From positions 248,001-312,000 of the forward strand of contig NZ_JANUGQ010000003.1 of the NCBI RefSeq assembly GCF_024756275.1: a DNA stretch of 64,000 nucleotides, written 5' to 3'. The DNA is from Streptomyces pyxinae (lineage in GTDB: Bacteria > Actinomycetota > Actinomycetes > Streptomycetales > Streptomycetaceae). Shown piece by piece: positions 41,438 to 50,245 of this stretch (within the stretch, counting starts at the first letter, position 1; each line of letters opens with the position of its first letter). Below the pieces are notes generated by a model that searched no databases, was not told the DNA's origin, and saw only the letters and a program-made list of their open reading frames with translations. The position numbers were made by a program, and so were the translations under genes.

Positions 41438-42268
41438 TCACCCTTCGGCTTGCCGGTAAACGATGGTGGTACTGCCCACGACGATCCGCGAGCCGTCGCG
41501 GAGCGTAGCGCGGGTGGTGTGCTGCCCGTCCACCACGATGCCGTTGGTGGACCCGAGATCCTGGATCGTCGGGGGCGTTCCGGTCCGGATCTCGCAGTGG
41601 CGGCGTGATACGCCGGGGTCGTCGATCCGCACATCGGCGTCGGTGCTGCGGCCCAGCACCAGCGTCGGGCGGGAGATCTGGTGGCGGGTGCCGTTGATCT
41701 CGATCCAGCGGCGCGTCTGGGCGCCTGGCCCGGGTCCGGGGGCGCCCGGCGGGCGCCCGGCGGCGGGCGGACGGTTCATGCCGGGCGGCGGGGCCGCCGG
41801 CATCGGAGGCGCGCCGGCCGGGGCGTACCCGTGCCCGCCGGGGCGGCCGGAGGCCTGTCCCGGGTCGGGCGCCGACTCGGCCGACTGTGACGAACTCGAC
41901 GCCAGCGTGCGGCTGCGCACCCGGTACAGCCCGGTGTCGAGGTCGTCGGCCTTCTCCAGATGGACCTTGATCGGTCCCATGAAGGTGTACCGCTGCTGCT
42001 TCGCGTAGTCGCGGACCAGCCCGGAGAGCTCGTCGCCGAGCTGGCCGGAGTACGGGCTGAGCCGCTCGAAGTCGCCGGTGCTCAGCTCGACGATGAAGTC
42101 ATTGGGGACGACCGTCCGGTCCCGGTTCCAGATCGTCGCGTTGTTGTCGCACTCCCGCTGGAGGGCGCCCGCGATCTCGACCGGCTGGACCTCGGACTTG
42201 AAGACCTTGGCGAAGGTGCCGTTGACCAGACCTTCGAGACGCTGCTCGAAACGCTTCAGGACTCCCAT
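41438..42268 (-). CDS. fhaA: FHA-domain protein FhaA
   Basis: A 276-residue cytoplasmic reader of phosphothreonine. The N-terminal DUF3662 domain (about 1-125) starts MGVLKRFEQRLEGLVNGTFA and continues FKSEVQPVEIAGALQRE. A Pro/Gly-rich linker (about 126-180) leads to the C-terminal FHA domain (LVLGRSTDADVRIDDPGVSRRHCEI and DLGSTNGIVVDG). The mycobacterial homologue binds phosphorylated MviN and restrains peptidoglycan synthesis. It is the first gene of the leftward cluster. The ATG at 42268 follows GGAGGTGCC. Confidence 0.96.
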   Translation of the reverse strand: MGVLKRFEQRLEGLVNGTFAKVFKSEVQPVEIAGALQRECDNNATIWNRDRTVVPNDFIVELSTGDFERLSPYSGQLGDELSGLVRDYAKQQRYTFMGPIKVHLEKADDLDTGLYRVRSRTLASSSSQSAESAPDPGQASGRPGGHGYAPAGAPPMPAAPPPGMNRPPAAGRPPGAPGPGPGAQTRRWIEINGTRHQISRPTLVLGRSTDADVRIDDPGVSRRHCEIRTGTPPTIQDLGSTNGIVVDGQHTTRATLRDGSRIVVGSTTIVYRQAEG

Positions 42269-43123
42269 GGGGCACCTCCTCCGTCGCTGCCGTCCTGGTA
42301 CTGCTTACTGATCGTATCCACGCGTCGGGAAATCGGCTGGTTCCCCTTCTCTGCCCTGTGGACGAGTGTCACCTCTCACAAGGATCGTAGAGGTGGCCTT
42401 CTCTTAGTGTCCCGCACCCGGCGGACACCCCGGAGGAGTGGGTGCGAAGGCGTTCCGTTCCCGTTCGGTTCCGGCCGTGACGCGGTGCCGGCCCGGTTCT
42501 GGTCCGGTCCCGGTCCGGGTTCCGGTCCGCTTCCGGTTCTGTCGGGGCCTCGCCCGGTCCCGGTTCTGTCGGTCACCCGCCGGTTTCCCGTGGATACGGG
42601 GCCCGCGAGGGCCGGGCGGCGGCTCCGGGTTCCCGGGGCGGCCGGGGCAGGGACCGCGGGGGCCGTACGGGCCGGGGGCACGGGGTCCGGGTCGGGCGCG
42701 GGACCCGCGCCCGCCGGCCACGGCCGGGACGGGTTCGGGCCCGGGGCGGGCGTGGGCGATGCCGCCGTGCGGGGCGGCGCGCGGTGGCGAAGGCGGGGCG
42801 GTGCGCGTGGCGGGAAGCCCGGGCGGCGGCCGGCGCGGGCGGTGGTCCGCGCGGGCCCCCGTGCGGGCGGCGGGTCGACGGGACCGGGGACGCGGTGGGG
42901 TGCGACGGAGCGGGGACCGTGTTCCGGGCGGACCGGGTCCGGGCGGGGCCGTGGTCCGTCCCGGGCCCCCGGACGGGCGCGCCGTCTCCCCCGTCCGTCC
43001 TCGCGCTCCGTCCCCGGGGGGCGGGACGAAGGGATGTGAAGCCACCCCCGGCGACGTGCTAATCTTCTGATGTCGCCAAGCGAACGCACCGAAAAAGTGC
43101 GGGAGACAGCGGCAACACCCAAT
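42269..43123. other. Long fhaA-tRNA-Leu intergenic region
   Basis: This 855-bp stretch is the largest without a gene. Its first 140 bases are less GC-rich and must hold the fhaA cluster promoter, including tactgcttactgatcgtatc near 42300. A one-mismatch inverted DnaA-like box (tgtggacga) lies near 42357. From about 42430 to 43020 it is extremely GC-rich, with many short ggtcccggt/ggttccggt repeats. Frames there have no codon-biased core or ribosome binding site. The tRNA-Leu promoter region (TAATCT at 43060-43065) closes it. Confidence 0.6.
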
Positions 43124-43210
43124 GCGCGGGTGGCGGAATAGGCAGACGCGCTGGATTCAGGTTCCAGTGCCCGAAAGGGCGTGGGGGTTCAACTCCCCCC
43201 TCGCGCACCA
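43124..43210 (+). tRNA. tRNA-Leu (CAG)
   Basis: An 87-nt class II tRNA with a long variable arm (gtgcccgaaagggcgt). The acceptor is gcgcggg/ctcgcgc with discriminator A at 43207, and the anticodon loop TTCAGGT gives CAG at 43158-43160. The 3' CCA is encoded (43208-43210), unlike the Ile and Ala tRNAs here. Confidence 0.97.
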
Positions 43211-43240
43211 GGATCACCTCAGGTGTTCCAACGCACGGAA

Positions 43241-43276
43241 GAAACGGGCGGATCGTCAAGACGATCCGCCCGTTTC
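43241..43276 (+). terminator. tRNA-Leu terminator hairpin
   Basis: Perfect 16-bp arms (43241-43256 and 43261-43276) with the loop CAAG, 30 bases after the tRNA. This is one of the strongest hairpins in the window. Confidence 0.88.
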
Positions 43277-43633
43277 GTCATGTCCGGGTCGGTCGGCTCC
43301 CGGCCTCGGACGTGGGCCGGGTCCCGGCCTCGGACATGAGGCGGGCCGAGGCGGCAGCGCGGGAGACCGCCGGTGGCTCGTCGCCCGGGGCTCGTTGCCC
43401 GTGGCGGACTCGCTGGTCGGCTGCCTCAGAAAAATGACCCGGCCCGAAATGTGATGAGCCTCTCATGGGCCTCCGAGGGGTGGCCCGGGACCGGGGCCGG
43501 CTTCCTGCCCGCAGCGGTCGGACCACGCCTCTCGCGCGCCGGTGGGGAGTCGGGGCCGGGAGCGACCTTCGTCGGTGGGACGCGCGACGAAAGAGAGCCG
43601 CGAGGGCCGGTGTGCGGTCCCTAGGGTGCGGGC
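43277..43633. other. Spacer before the two-component system
   Basis: No gene is supported. A direct repeat of tcccggcctcggac lies near 43299 and 43322. The promoter of the histidine kinase is expected in the distal part (around 43420-43460, a locally less GC-rich stretch) but was not identified. Confidence 0.45.
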
Positions 43634-45352
43634 GTGGATGTTTCTTCGAGGATCAGGGCGGGCCGGCGGTGGCTGGTCGCGCCCGGGCCCCGGTCCCGCC
43701 GCGGTGTCGCCGGGGAGGCGGTGCTGGCGCTGGTCGTCGGACTGCTCGCCGCCGGTACGGAGCAGCTGCTGGCGGCCGCCGGTGCGCGGACGGTGCTCGT
43801 GGGCGCGGGAGCGGCGCTGCTCGCCCTGCTGCGGCGGCGGCTGCCCGCCGGGGTGCTGGTGCTCGCCGGCGGACTGGCGCCGGTGCTCGGCGGGTTCGGG
43901 GTGGTGCTGTGGCTGGCGGGGTGGTCGGCGGGGCGCCGGATCGCGGGCGTGGGGCGGGCGTTGGGGGTGTTCACCCTCTCGTACGCGGTGTTCGTCGGCG
44001 GCTCGGTGCTGGACGCGGGGGCGTGGCGCGCACCGCTGGTGCTGGTCCTGTTCACGACGTTGTACTACTTCACCACGACGGTCGTGCCGGGGCTGGCCAG
44101 CCGGTACTGGACCCAGCGGCGCACCCTGCTGGACGCCCTGCGGGAGCGCAACGCCCAACTGGTGCGGGAGCACGCGATGGTGGCCGGGCAGGCACGGCTG
44201 CGGGAGCGCCAGCGGATCGCGCAGGACATGCACGACAGCCTGGGGCACCGGCTGGCGCTGATCTCGGTGCACACCGGGGCGCTGGAGGTCGACCAGGAAC
44301 TCACCACCCGGCAGCGGGCGGTGGTCGGAGTGCTCAGGGACGCCTCGGTGACCGCGATGCGGGAGCTGCGCGAGGTGGTGGGCATTCTGCGGGACGGTGT
44401 GGAGGCGCCGGTCGCCGGGAAGGCAGGGCGGGCGGCCCGGGGGACGGCGGGCATACCGGAGCTGGTGGCGTCGGCTCCGGCGGGGAATGAGATCGAGCTG
44501 TGCTCCAGCGGGGAGGCCCGGGTGCTGGCGCCGGCCGCCGATCACGCCGCCTACCGGATCGTGCAGGAGGCGCTGACCAACGCGTACAAGCACGCCCCGG
44601 GGGCGCGGATCACCGTCTCGTTGCGGTACGAGCCGGACTCCCTGGTGGTGGAGGTCGTCAACGGCGCCGGTGGGCCCGTCGGCGGGGAGGTGGTGAGCGG
44701 TGGCCAGGGGCTGACCGGACTGCACGAGCGGGCCCGGCTGGTCGGTGGCCTGGTGCACGCCGGTCCGGTGACGGGTGGCGGCTTCCGGGTGGCGGCGATG
44801 CTCCCCTACGGCTTCGGAGGCACGGCCGGCGGAGAACCGGGGCAACTCGCGCCTTTCGTCGCTGAGGGGAACGACTTCCGGGTGAAGACACCGGAGCTCG
44901 TGCCGGGGGAGGGTGATCCGGTCGCGGTCCGGCAGGTCTGGTCCGCTCCGGAGAGGGAGTGGCCGGACGGTGGAGAGGAGGCGCACAGGTCCGGCAGGTT
45001 CGCTCTCGGCTGCGGTATGGCCGTGGCGGCTCTGGTGGTGTTGCTGGTCGCGGCGGGCGTCGGCCTCGTCTACCTGCTGGGAGTGCTGGACCGGGGCATG
45101 ATCGAACCCTCGCGGTACGAGGCCCTCCGGGTCGGCATCGCCGAGGAGGAGGCCCGGGACCGGCTGCCGAGCGGTGATTCGGTGGCGACTCTGGGGCTGA
45201 GCGGCAAGGGGCCCGCGGAGCCCGCGGGCGCGGAGTGCCTGGTGCTGATGTCGTCCGAGACCGGGGGCGACCGGGACACCGAGCCGGTTTTCCGCTTCTG
45301 CTTCAGGGACGGCAAGCTGATCGAGAAGAAGTCGTACGACGTGGCGCGGTAG
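43634..45352 (+). CDS. NarL-type sensor histidine kinase with extra C-terminal extracytoplasmic domain
   Basis: A 572-residue kinase. The N-terminal part (25-160) holds about five membrane segments. The HisKA_3 domain follows: RERQRIAQDMHDSLGHRLAL with the phosphoacceptor His. The HATPase domain has EALTNAYKHAPGA and GLTGLHERARLVGG. Unusually the protein continues: after a charged linker comes another membrane segment (about 457-480, LGCGMAVAALVVLLVAAGVGLVYLL) and a roughly 85-residue domain (YEALRVGIAEEEARDRL through FRFCFRDGKLIEKKSY). That order resembles BamE/SmpA-like folds. GTG start at 43634. The paired response regulator follows after 41 bases. The signal is unknown. Confidence 0.88.
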   Translation: MDVSSRIRAGRRWLVAPGPRSRRGVAGEAVLALVVGLLAAGTEQLLAAAGARTVLVGAGAALLALLRRRLPAGVLVLAGGLAPVLGGFGVVLWLAGWSAGRRIAGVGRALGVFTLSYAVFVGGSVLDAGAWRAPLVLVLFTTLYYFTTTVVPGLASRYWTQRRTLLDALRERNAQLVREHAMVAGQARLRERQRIAQDMHDSLGHRLALISVHTGALEVDQELTTRQRAVVGVLRDASVTAMRELREVVGILRDGVEAPVAGKAGRAARGTAGIPELVASAPAGNEIELCSSGEARVLAPAADHAAYRIVQEALTNAYKHAPGARITVSLRYEPDSLVVEVVNGAGGPVGGEVVSGGQGLTGLHERARLVGGLVHAGPVTGGGFRVAAMLPYGFGGTAGGEPGQLAPFVAEGNDFRVKTPELVPGEGDPVAVRQVWSAPEREWPDGGEEAHRSGRFALGCGMAVAALVVLLVAAGVGLVYLLGVLDRGMIEPSRYEALRVGIAEEEARDRLPSGDSVATLGLSGKGPAEPAGAECLVLMSSETGGDRDTEPVFRFCFRDGKLIEKKSYDVAR

Positions 45353-45393
45353 GGCGATGGGCCCGGGTGTCACGGGAACCGGGGGAGGTCCGT

Positions 45394-46050
45394 GTGGAAG
45401 CACGCATCCGGGTGGTCGTCGCGGACGACGAGGCGCTCATCCGGGCCGGTATCCGCCTGATTCTCACCTCCGATCCGGGACTGGAGGTGGTCGCGGAGGC
45501 GGCGAACGGACGGGAGGCGATCGAGGCCGCGCGGGCGCACGCCGCCGACGTGGTGCTGCTCGATCTTCAGATGCCGGTCCTGGACGGGCTGGCGGCCCTG
45601 CCGGAGCTGCGCCGCGTGGTGCCCGGGGCGCGGGTACTGGTGCTGACGACCTTCGGTGAGCGGGAGAACGTGCTGCGGGCGCTGGAGAGCGGGGGCGCGG
45701 GGTTCCTGCTCAAGGACACGGCCCCGGCGGAGCTGATCCAGGCGGTACGGGCGGCCGCCGCGGGAGACGCCTATCTGTCACCGGGCGCCACCAGACATGT
45801 GGTGGAGGAGCTGGCGGGAGGCCGGGTGGGGGCCCGTGCGGAGCAGGCCCGGGCGCGGGTGGCGGTGCTCAGCGAGCGGGAGCGGGAGGTGCTGGGGCTG
45901 CTGGGCGAGGGGCTGTCCAACGCCGATGCCGGGAAGCGACTGCATATGAGCGAGGCGACGGTGAAGACCTATGTGAGCCGCATTCTGGCGAAGCTCTCCT
46001 GCGAGAACCGGGTGCAGGCCGCCCTGCTGGCGCGGGACGCGGGGCTCTGA
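45394..46050 (+). CDS. LuxR/NarL-family response regulator
   Basis: A 218-residue regulator. The receiver domain has VVVADDEALIRAG, the phosphoacceptor Asp in DVVLLDLQMPVLDG, a Thr in VLVLTTFGE and Lys in GFLLKDTAP. The LuxR-type helix-turn-helix is C-terminal: LSEREREVLGLLGEGLSNADAG and MSEATVKTYVSRILAKL. The GTG at 45394 follows GGGGGAGG. It is the cognate partner of the upstream histidine kinase by adjacency; targets are unknown. Confidence 0.94.
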   Translation: MEARIRVVVADDEALIRAGIRLILTSDPGLEVVAEAANGREAIEAARAHAADVVLLDLQMPVLDGLAALPELRRVVPGARVLVLTTFGERENVLRALESGGAGFLLKDTAPAELIQAVRAAAAGDAYLSPGATRHVVEELAGGRVGARAEQARARVAVLSEREREVLGLLGEGLSNADAGKRLHMSEATVKTYVSRILAKLSCENRVQAALLARDAGL

Positions 46051-46254
46051 CGGGGAGGTGGGGAAGGAGTGACAGCAGGCCGGAGTGCGGGGCGGAGCCT
46101 CGGCGGGATGCGGGGGTGGTGCGCAGCCGGGGCCGTGAAGGAAGGGGGCTGGGGCAGGTGGGGCCGGTCCAGGCAGAGGGTTGGTGCAGAGGTGGGGGCC
46201 GGTGCGGGAAGGGGACCGGCCGATGGCGTCGGTGCCGGGCGGTGTCAGTCGGTA

Positions 46255-46689
46255 TCAGCCGTGGGTGCCCGGGGCGTTGTAACGGAGAAGGTAGGCGGCG
46301 AAGCGGCCCAGGTCCTCGGTGGACCAGTCGGCCAGGCGCTCCTGGTAGGCGGCGCGGCGACTGGCCTGAGTGGAGGAGAGCAGCGCGGAGCCCTTCTCGG
46401 TGGGGTGCAGTACCTGTACCCGGTGGTCGGCGGGGTCCGAGCGGCGCTCGACCAGGCCCAGCTTCTCCAGGGCGGTGATCTGGCGGCTGACCGTCGACTT
46501 GTCGAGCAGATAGTGGGCGGCGAGGTCGGTGGCCCGGCAGCCCTGCCGGTCCTCGATGTGGGCCAGGAGGGTGTACGAGACAAGAGGCAGCTCCGGGTGG
46601 AGCCGGGCGGCCGCGGCGCGGGCACGTCGGGCGAACGCGGTCAGCTCGCGCTGGATGGTGTCCACGGACTCGTCGCGCGCGGCGGGCAT
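46255..46689 (-). CDS. MarR-family transcriptional regulator
   Basis: A 144-residue winged-helix regulator. The DNA-binding core includes LVSYTLLAHIEDRQGCRATDLA split before the recognition helix LDKSTVSRQITALEKLGLVERR, with the wing DPADHRVQVLHPTEKG. Helices at both ends form the dimer interface. The ATG at 46689 (MPAARDESVDTIQ) is chosen; the frame is open far upstream only because of GC bias. It is convergent with the response regulator and divergent from the DUF2252 gene. Ligand and targets are unknown. Confidence 0.92.
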   Translation of the reverse strand: MPAARDESVDTIQRELTAFARRARAAAARLHPELPLVSYTLLAHIEDRQGCRATDLAAHYLLDKSTVSRQITALEKLGLVERRSDPADHRVQVLHPTEKGSALLSSTQASRRAAYQERLADWSTEDLGRFAAYLLRYNAPGTHG

Positions 46690-47292
46690 GATGCGGTTCT
46701 CCCTTGTGTCCCGTGGCGTGGTGTCCTCGTGGGTCCGGGGACATCCGCCTTCACCGATATCGAGCAGGTTGATTGCGCCATACACGCTATATGGGGTGCG
46801 GAGCGACCGTCGGCGGCTTCCCGGTGTTCGTCCGGTCGTCCGTGCCGGCCATGGACCCGGGTACCGCGCGAGCGCCGTGCCATGTGCGGGGCCCCGGCCT
46901 GCCGGGGCGACGCGGGGCCGGACCGTGCCGGCGGCGGAGGTGTCCCTGGCTGAAATCCGGCGGGGCGGCGCCGGCCGGTCCGCCCCGGGCTTCGCGGCCG
47001 GTGCGGAGCCGCGACCGGGCGGCCGCGTCCTCGCCACCGGGCGGGCGGACCCGCGGGCGGCGCGGGCAGGACGCCGGGCCACCGGCCACCGGGGGAGAGG
47101 GGGCGGGAAGTGGATGGCTCCGGTCGCGGGCCGATGGATGAGTGATCCGGGGGTGATCTGGTGCTTTACCGCGATGGCACGGGTTTCCACGGCGGGAGCC
47201 AAGGCTGGGTCATGGTTGTCCACAGGGGAAGACGGAAGCGCCGGGGCGGCGGTACGTTCTGCGCACACGCAGGTGGGAGACAAGGGGGGCTC
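46690..47292. other. marR-DUF2252 divergent intergenic region
   Basis: No gene is supported in this 603-bp stretch. A locally AT-rich patch (46755-46795) about 90 bases upstream of marR holds a small dyad, ccata (46778-46782) and tatgg (46790-46794) spaced 7, a possible MarR operator and promoter. A perfect DnaA box (TTGTCCACA) lies at 47216-47224. The rest is very GC-rich. Confidence 0.5.
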
Positions 47293-48735
47293 GTGGACGA
47301 GCAGCCGGGCGGGACGACGGATTCGGGTGCGGGCGCGGCGGACGGCCGCATTCCGGTGGTGGCCGGATTCGCGTGGTGGTCGGGCGGCCCGGCGGATTCG
47401 CCGAAGAAGCGGGGCAAGGCGCTGCGGGAGCGGGTGGCCCGGTCCGCGCACGCGGCGCTGGACATCGGTCCCGGCCGGCCGGACGCGGTACGGGCGGTCG
47501 AGGAGTCCAACCTCGGCCGGGTGGAGGCGCTGACGCCGATACGGGTGGGCCGGATGGCGGCCACCCCGTTCGCGTTCCTGCGCGGGTCCGCCGGACTGAT
47601 GGCGCACGACCTGGCCGGTACCCCGGTCACCGGGGTGACGGCGCAGATATGCGGGGACGCGCACGCGGCCAACTTCGGGCTCTACGGGGACGCCCGTGGC
47701 CGGCTCGTCATCGACCTCAACGACTTCGACGAGACCGTCGTCGGCCCCTGGGAGTGGGATCTCAAGCGGCTCGCGACCTCTCTGGTGCTGGCCGGCCGGG
47801 AGGCGGGCGCGGACGAGGACATGTGCCGGGAGGCCGCGTACGACGCCGTGGGCGCGTACCGGCGCACCATGCGGCTGCTGGCCCGGATGCCGGTGCTCGA
47901 CGCCTGGAACGCGATCACGGACGAGGAACTGGTCTCGCACGCCGACGCCAAGGATCTGCTCGGCACCCTGGAGCGGGTGTCGGAGAAGGCGCGCAGCAAC
48001 ACGAGCGCCCGGTTCGCCGCCCGTTCCACCGAGACCTCGGCGGAGGGCGCCGGCCGCCGGTTCGTGGACGCGGCCCCGGTGCTGCGCCGGGTGGAGGACG
48101 AGGAGGCCGGCGCCGTGGCCGCCTCGCTCGGTGGCTATCTGCGGACGCTCCAGGAGGACCGGCTGCCGCTGCTCGCCCGGTACGCGATCCACGATGTGGC
48201 GTTCCGGGTGGTCGGCACCGGCAGCGTGGGCACCCGGTCGTATGTGGTGCTGCTGGTCGACCACCGGGGCGAGGCGCTGGTGCTCCAGGTGAAGGAGGCC
48301 CGGCCGTCCGTGCTGCTGCCCCATCTGCGGACGGCGGGGTTCACGGCGGAGGAGGCGGACCACGAGGGCCGGCGGGTGGTGCTGGGCCAGAAGCGGATGC
48401 AGGTGGTGAGCGACAACCTGCTGGGCTGGACCACGGTCGAGGGAAGGCCGTACCAGGTGCGGCAGTTCCGCAACCGCAAGGGCAGCGTGGACGCGGCGGC
48501 GCTCCCGGCCGACCAGGTGGACGACTACGGGCGGATGACCGGGGCGCTGCTGGCCCGGGCGCACGCGCACAGCGCCGACCCCCGGCTGATGGCCGGGTAC
48601 TGCGGGAAGAACGACGAGCTGGACACGGCGGTGGCCGGCTTCGCGATGGCCTACGCGGACCGTACGGAGGCGGACCACGCCGATCTGCTGGCGGCGGTGC
48701 GGAGCGGGCGGCTTCCCTCCGAGCCGGGGGTGTGA
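47293..48735 (+). CDS. DUF2252 family protein
   Basis: A 480-residue protein of an uncharacterised family that has distant resemblance to aminoglycoside-phosphotransferase/kinase-like folds. Recognisable motifs are RMAATPFAFLRGSAGLMA, the QICGDAHAANFGLYGD box, and DLNDFDETVVGPWEWDLKRLATS split by its acidic residues; YCGKNDELDTAVAGFAMAYADR is near the end. These conserved Asp/His/Asn residues look like a nucleotide- or metal-binding site, but no activity is established. The GTG at 47293 follows AAGGGGGG and is preferred to the frame from 47161. It sits alone between MarR and a J-domain-like protein. Confidence 0.88.
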   Translation: MDEQPGGTTDSGAGAADGRIPVVAGFAWWSGGPADSPKKRGKALRERVARSAHAALDIGPGRPDAVRAVEESNLGRVEALTPIRVGRMAATPFAFLRGSAGLMAHDLAGTPVTGVTAQICGDAHAANFGLYGDARGRLVIDLNDFDETVVGPWEWDLKRLATSLVLAGREAGADEDMCREAAYDAVGAYRRTMRLLARMPVLDAWNAITDEELVSHADAKDLLGTLERVSEKARSNTSARFAARSTETSAEGAGRRFVDAAPVLRRVEDEEAGAVAASLGGYLRTLQEDRLPLLARYAIHDVAFRVVGTGSVGTRSYVVLLVDHRGEALVLQVKEARPSVLLPHLRTAGFTAEEADHEGRRVVLGQKRMQVVSDNLLGWTTVEGRPYQVRQFRNRKGSVDAAALPADQVDDYGRMTGALLARAHAHSADPRLMAGYCGKNDELDTAVAGFAMAYADRTEADHADLLAAVRSGRLPSEPGV

Positions 48736-48781
48736 TCGGGGAGGGTGACAACCGGGGGCCGTTCGCCCGTAGGCTGGTCGG

Positions 48782-49684
48782 GTGACGACTCCGAGCGACG
48801 ACGTGACCGGCGCCCCGGCACCCGAGACAGGCCCCGCCGGACCCGTCGGCGGCGCGCATTCCGCCGCCGGGCCGGTGTCCGGTGGACCGGGCGCCGGCGG
48901 GCCGGAGGCGGAGCGGCCGGAGGCCCGGCTGGAGCGGGCGGTGCGGGCGGCGGAGCAGGCGCTCATCGAGTTCGAGATCGCGGTGGAGACCTTCCGGGTC
49001 GAGGTGGACAACTTCTCCCGGCTGCACCACCAGAAGCTGGGCCCGATGTACACGCGGCTGGACGAGCTGGACGCGCTGATCGCGGAGGCCCACGCGGCCC
49101 GGACCGGTGACCCGGAGGATGCCGCCCGGGCCCGGGAGGCCCGGGCGATGGTGCTGCCGATGCCGGGTGTGGAGGAGCTCTTCCACGACTGGATGGACGC
49201 CGACGGCCTCTCCCCCGAGGCTGAGGCGATGCTGAGCGACCGGTCGGTGCGGCCGCCCAAGCGGGTCCGGCCCAGCGACGAGGTGCGCAAGCTCTACCGC
49301 GAGCTGGCCCGTAAGGCCCACCCGGACCTCGCGCGGGACGACGAGGAACTGCGGCGGCGCGAGGAGTTCATCACCCGGGTCAACGCCGCCTACGCGCGCG
49401 GCGACGAGGCCCTGCTGCGGGAGCTGCTGGAGGAGTGGGAGGCGGGGCCCGCCCCGGCCGGTGCCGCGCTGAGCGAGAGCGAGGAGCTCTATGCCCGGCT
49501 GGACTGGCTGGCCCGCCGCAAGGAACTGCTGACCGTGGTCGCCCAGGACCTGGAGGGCAGCGCGATCGGTGCGATGCTGCGGATGGCGCCGGACGACCCC
49601 GACCGGCTGTTGGACGAGATCGCGGAACAACTGCTGGCGCAGGTCGCCGAGCGCGAGGCCCAGCTCGCCGCGCTGATCGCGTAG
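48782..49684 (+). CDS. J-domain-like protein
   Basis: A 300-residue protein. After a low-complexity N-terminus (1-48) there is a long helical segment (about 49-95) including HHQKLGPMYTRLDELDALI. The J-like part is about 160-205: DEVRKLYRELARKAHPDLARDDEE, with the diagnostic HPD. Helical EELYARLDWLARRKELLTVV and LAQVAEREAQLAALIA follow. J proteins stimulate DnaK, but the J segment is internal and short and there is no zinc-finger or substrate-binding domain of classical DnaJ. The GTG start follows the DUF2252 stop by 46 bases. Its chaperone role is inferred only from the HPD motif. Confidence 0.8.
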   Translation: MTTPSDDVTGAPAPETGPAGPVGGAHSAAGPVSGGPGAGGPEAERPEARLERAVRAAEQALIEFEIAVETFRVEVDNFSRLHHQKLGPMYTRLDELDALIAEAHAARTGDPEDAARAREARAMVLPMPGVEELFHDWMDADGLSPEAEAMLSDRSVRPPKRVRPSDEVRKLYRELARKAHPDLARDDEELRRREEFITRVNAAYARGDEALLRELLEEWEAGPAPAGAALSESEELYARLDWLARRKELLTVVAQDLEGSAIGAMLRMAPDDPDRLLDEIAEQLLAQVAEREAQLAALIA

Positions 49685-49858
49685 CGGCTGCCGGCGGGCC
49701 GCCGCGGGTGCCGCGGGGCGTCCGGGACCGCTCCGGCGGGACGGCGCCGCGGGCGGCGGCCCGGGCCGTGTCCGGGCGAGCCGACGGGCCGGGGTGTTCC
49801 CCGCCCCGATGAAGTCCTGCTTCACCGAAAGAACCGACGAGAGAAGGCGTGACGACCC

Positions 49859-50203
49859 ATGAACTTCGCAGCCCTGCCCACGACGGATGCCGCCTCGGTG
49901 CCGGCCGACGGCCTGGTGCTGGACGTCCGGGAGGACGACGAGTGGGCGGCCGGGCATGTCGAGGGCGCGCTGCATGTGCCGATGAGCGACTTCGTGGCCC
50001 GCTTCGGTGAAGTGACCGAGGCCGTGGCGGACGGTCGGCGCGCCTATGTGATGTGCCGGGTCGGCGGCCGGTCGGCCCAGGTCACCCAGTACCTGGTGGG
50101 GCAGGGCATCGACGCGGTGAACGTCGACGGCGGCATGCTCGCCTGGGAGGGCGCGGGACGCCCCATGGTCACCGACCACGGCGGTCCCGCCGCCGTTCTC
50201 TAG
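49859..50203 (+). CDS. Single-domain rhodanese
   Basis: A 114-residue sulfurtransferase-type domain. LVLDVREDDEWAAGHVEGALHVP and the active loop YVMCRVGGRSAQVTQYL (nucleophile Cys) are complete, as is VNVDGGMLAWEGAGRP. It is cytosolic, with no signal peptide. An ATG start with a GAGAAGG-type ribosome binding site is used. It converges with paaE. Substrate is unknown. Confidence 0.92.
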   Translation: MNFAALPTTDAASVPADGLVLDVREDDEWAAGHVEGALHVPMSDFVARFGEVTEAVADGRRAYVMCRVGGRSAQVTQYLVGQGIDAVNVDGGMLAWEGAGRPMVTDHGGPAAVL

Positions 50204-50245
50204 GCGTTCCGGGGGCCGGGACCGGCGGGTGGCGGCGCCGGGCGG

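Noticed and set aside
46255..49290. Single open frame over 1000 codons on the minus strand
   Set aside because: Only its last 144 codons are the MarR regulator, with its own start. The rest lies opposite DUF2252 and the J-like gene.
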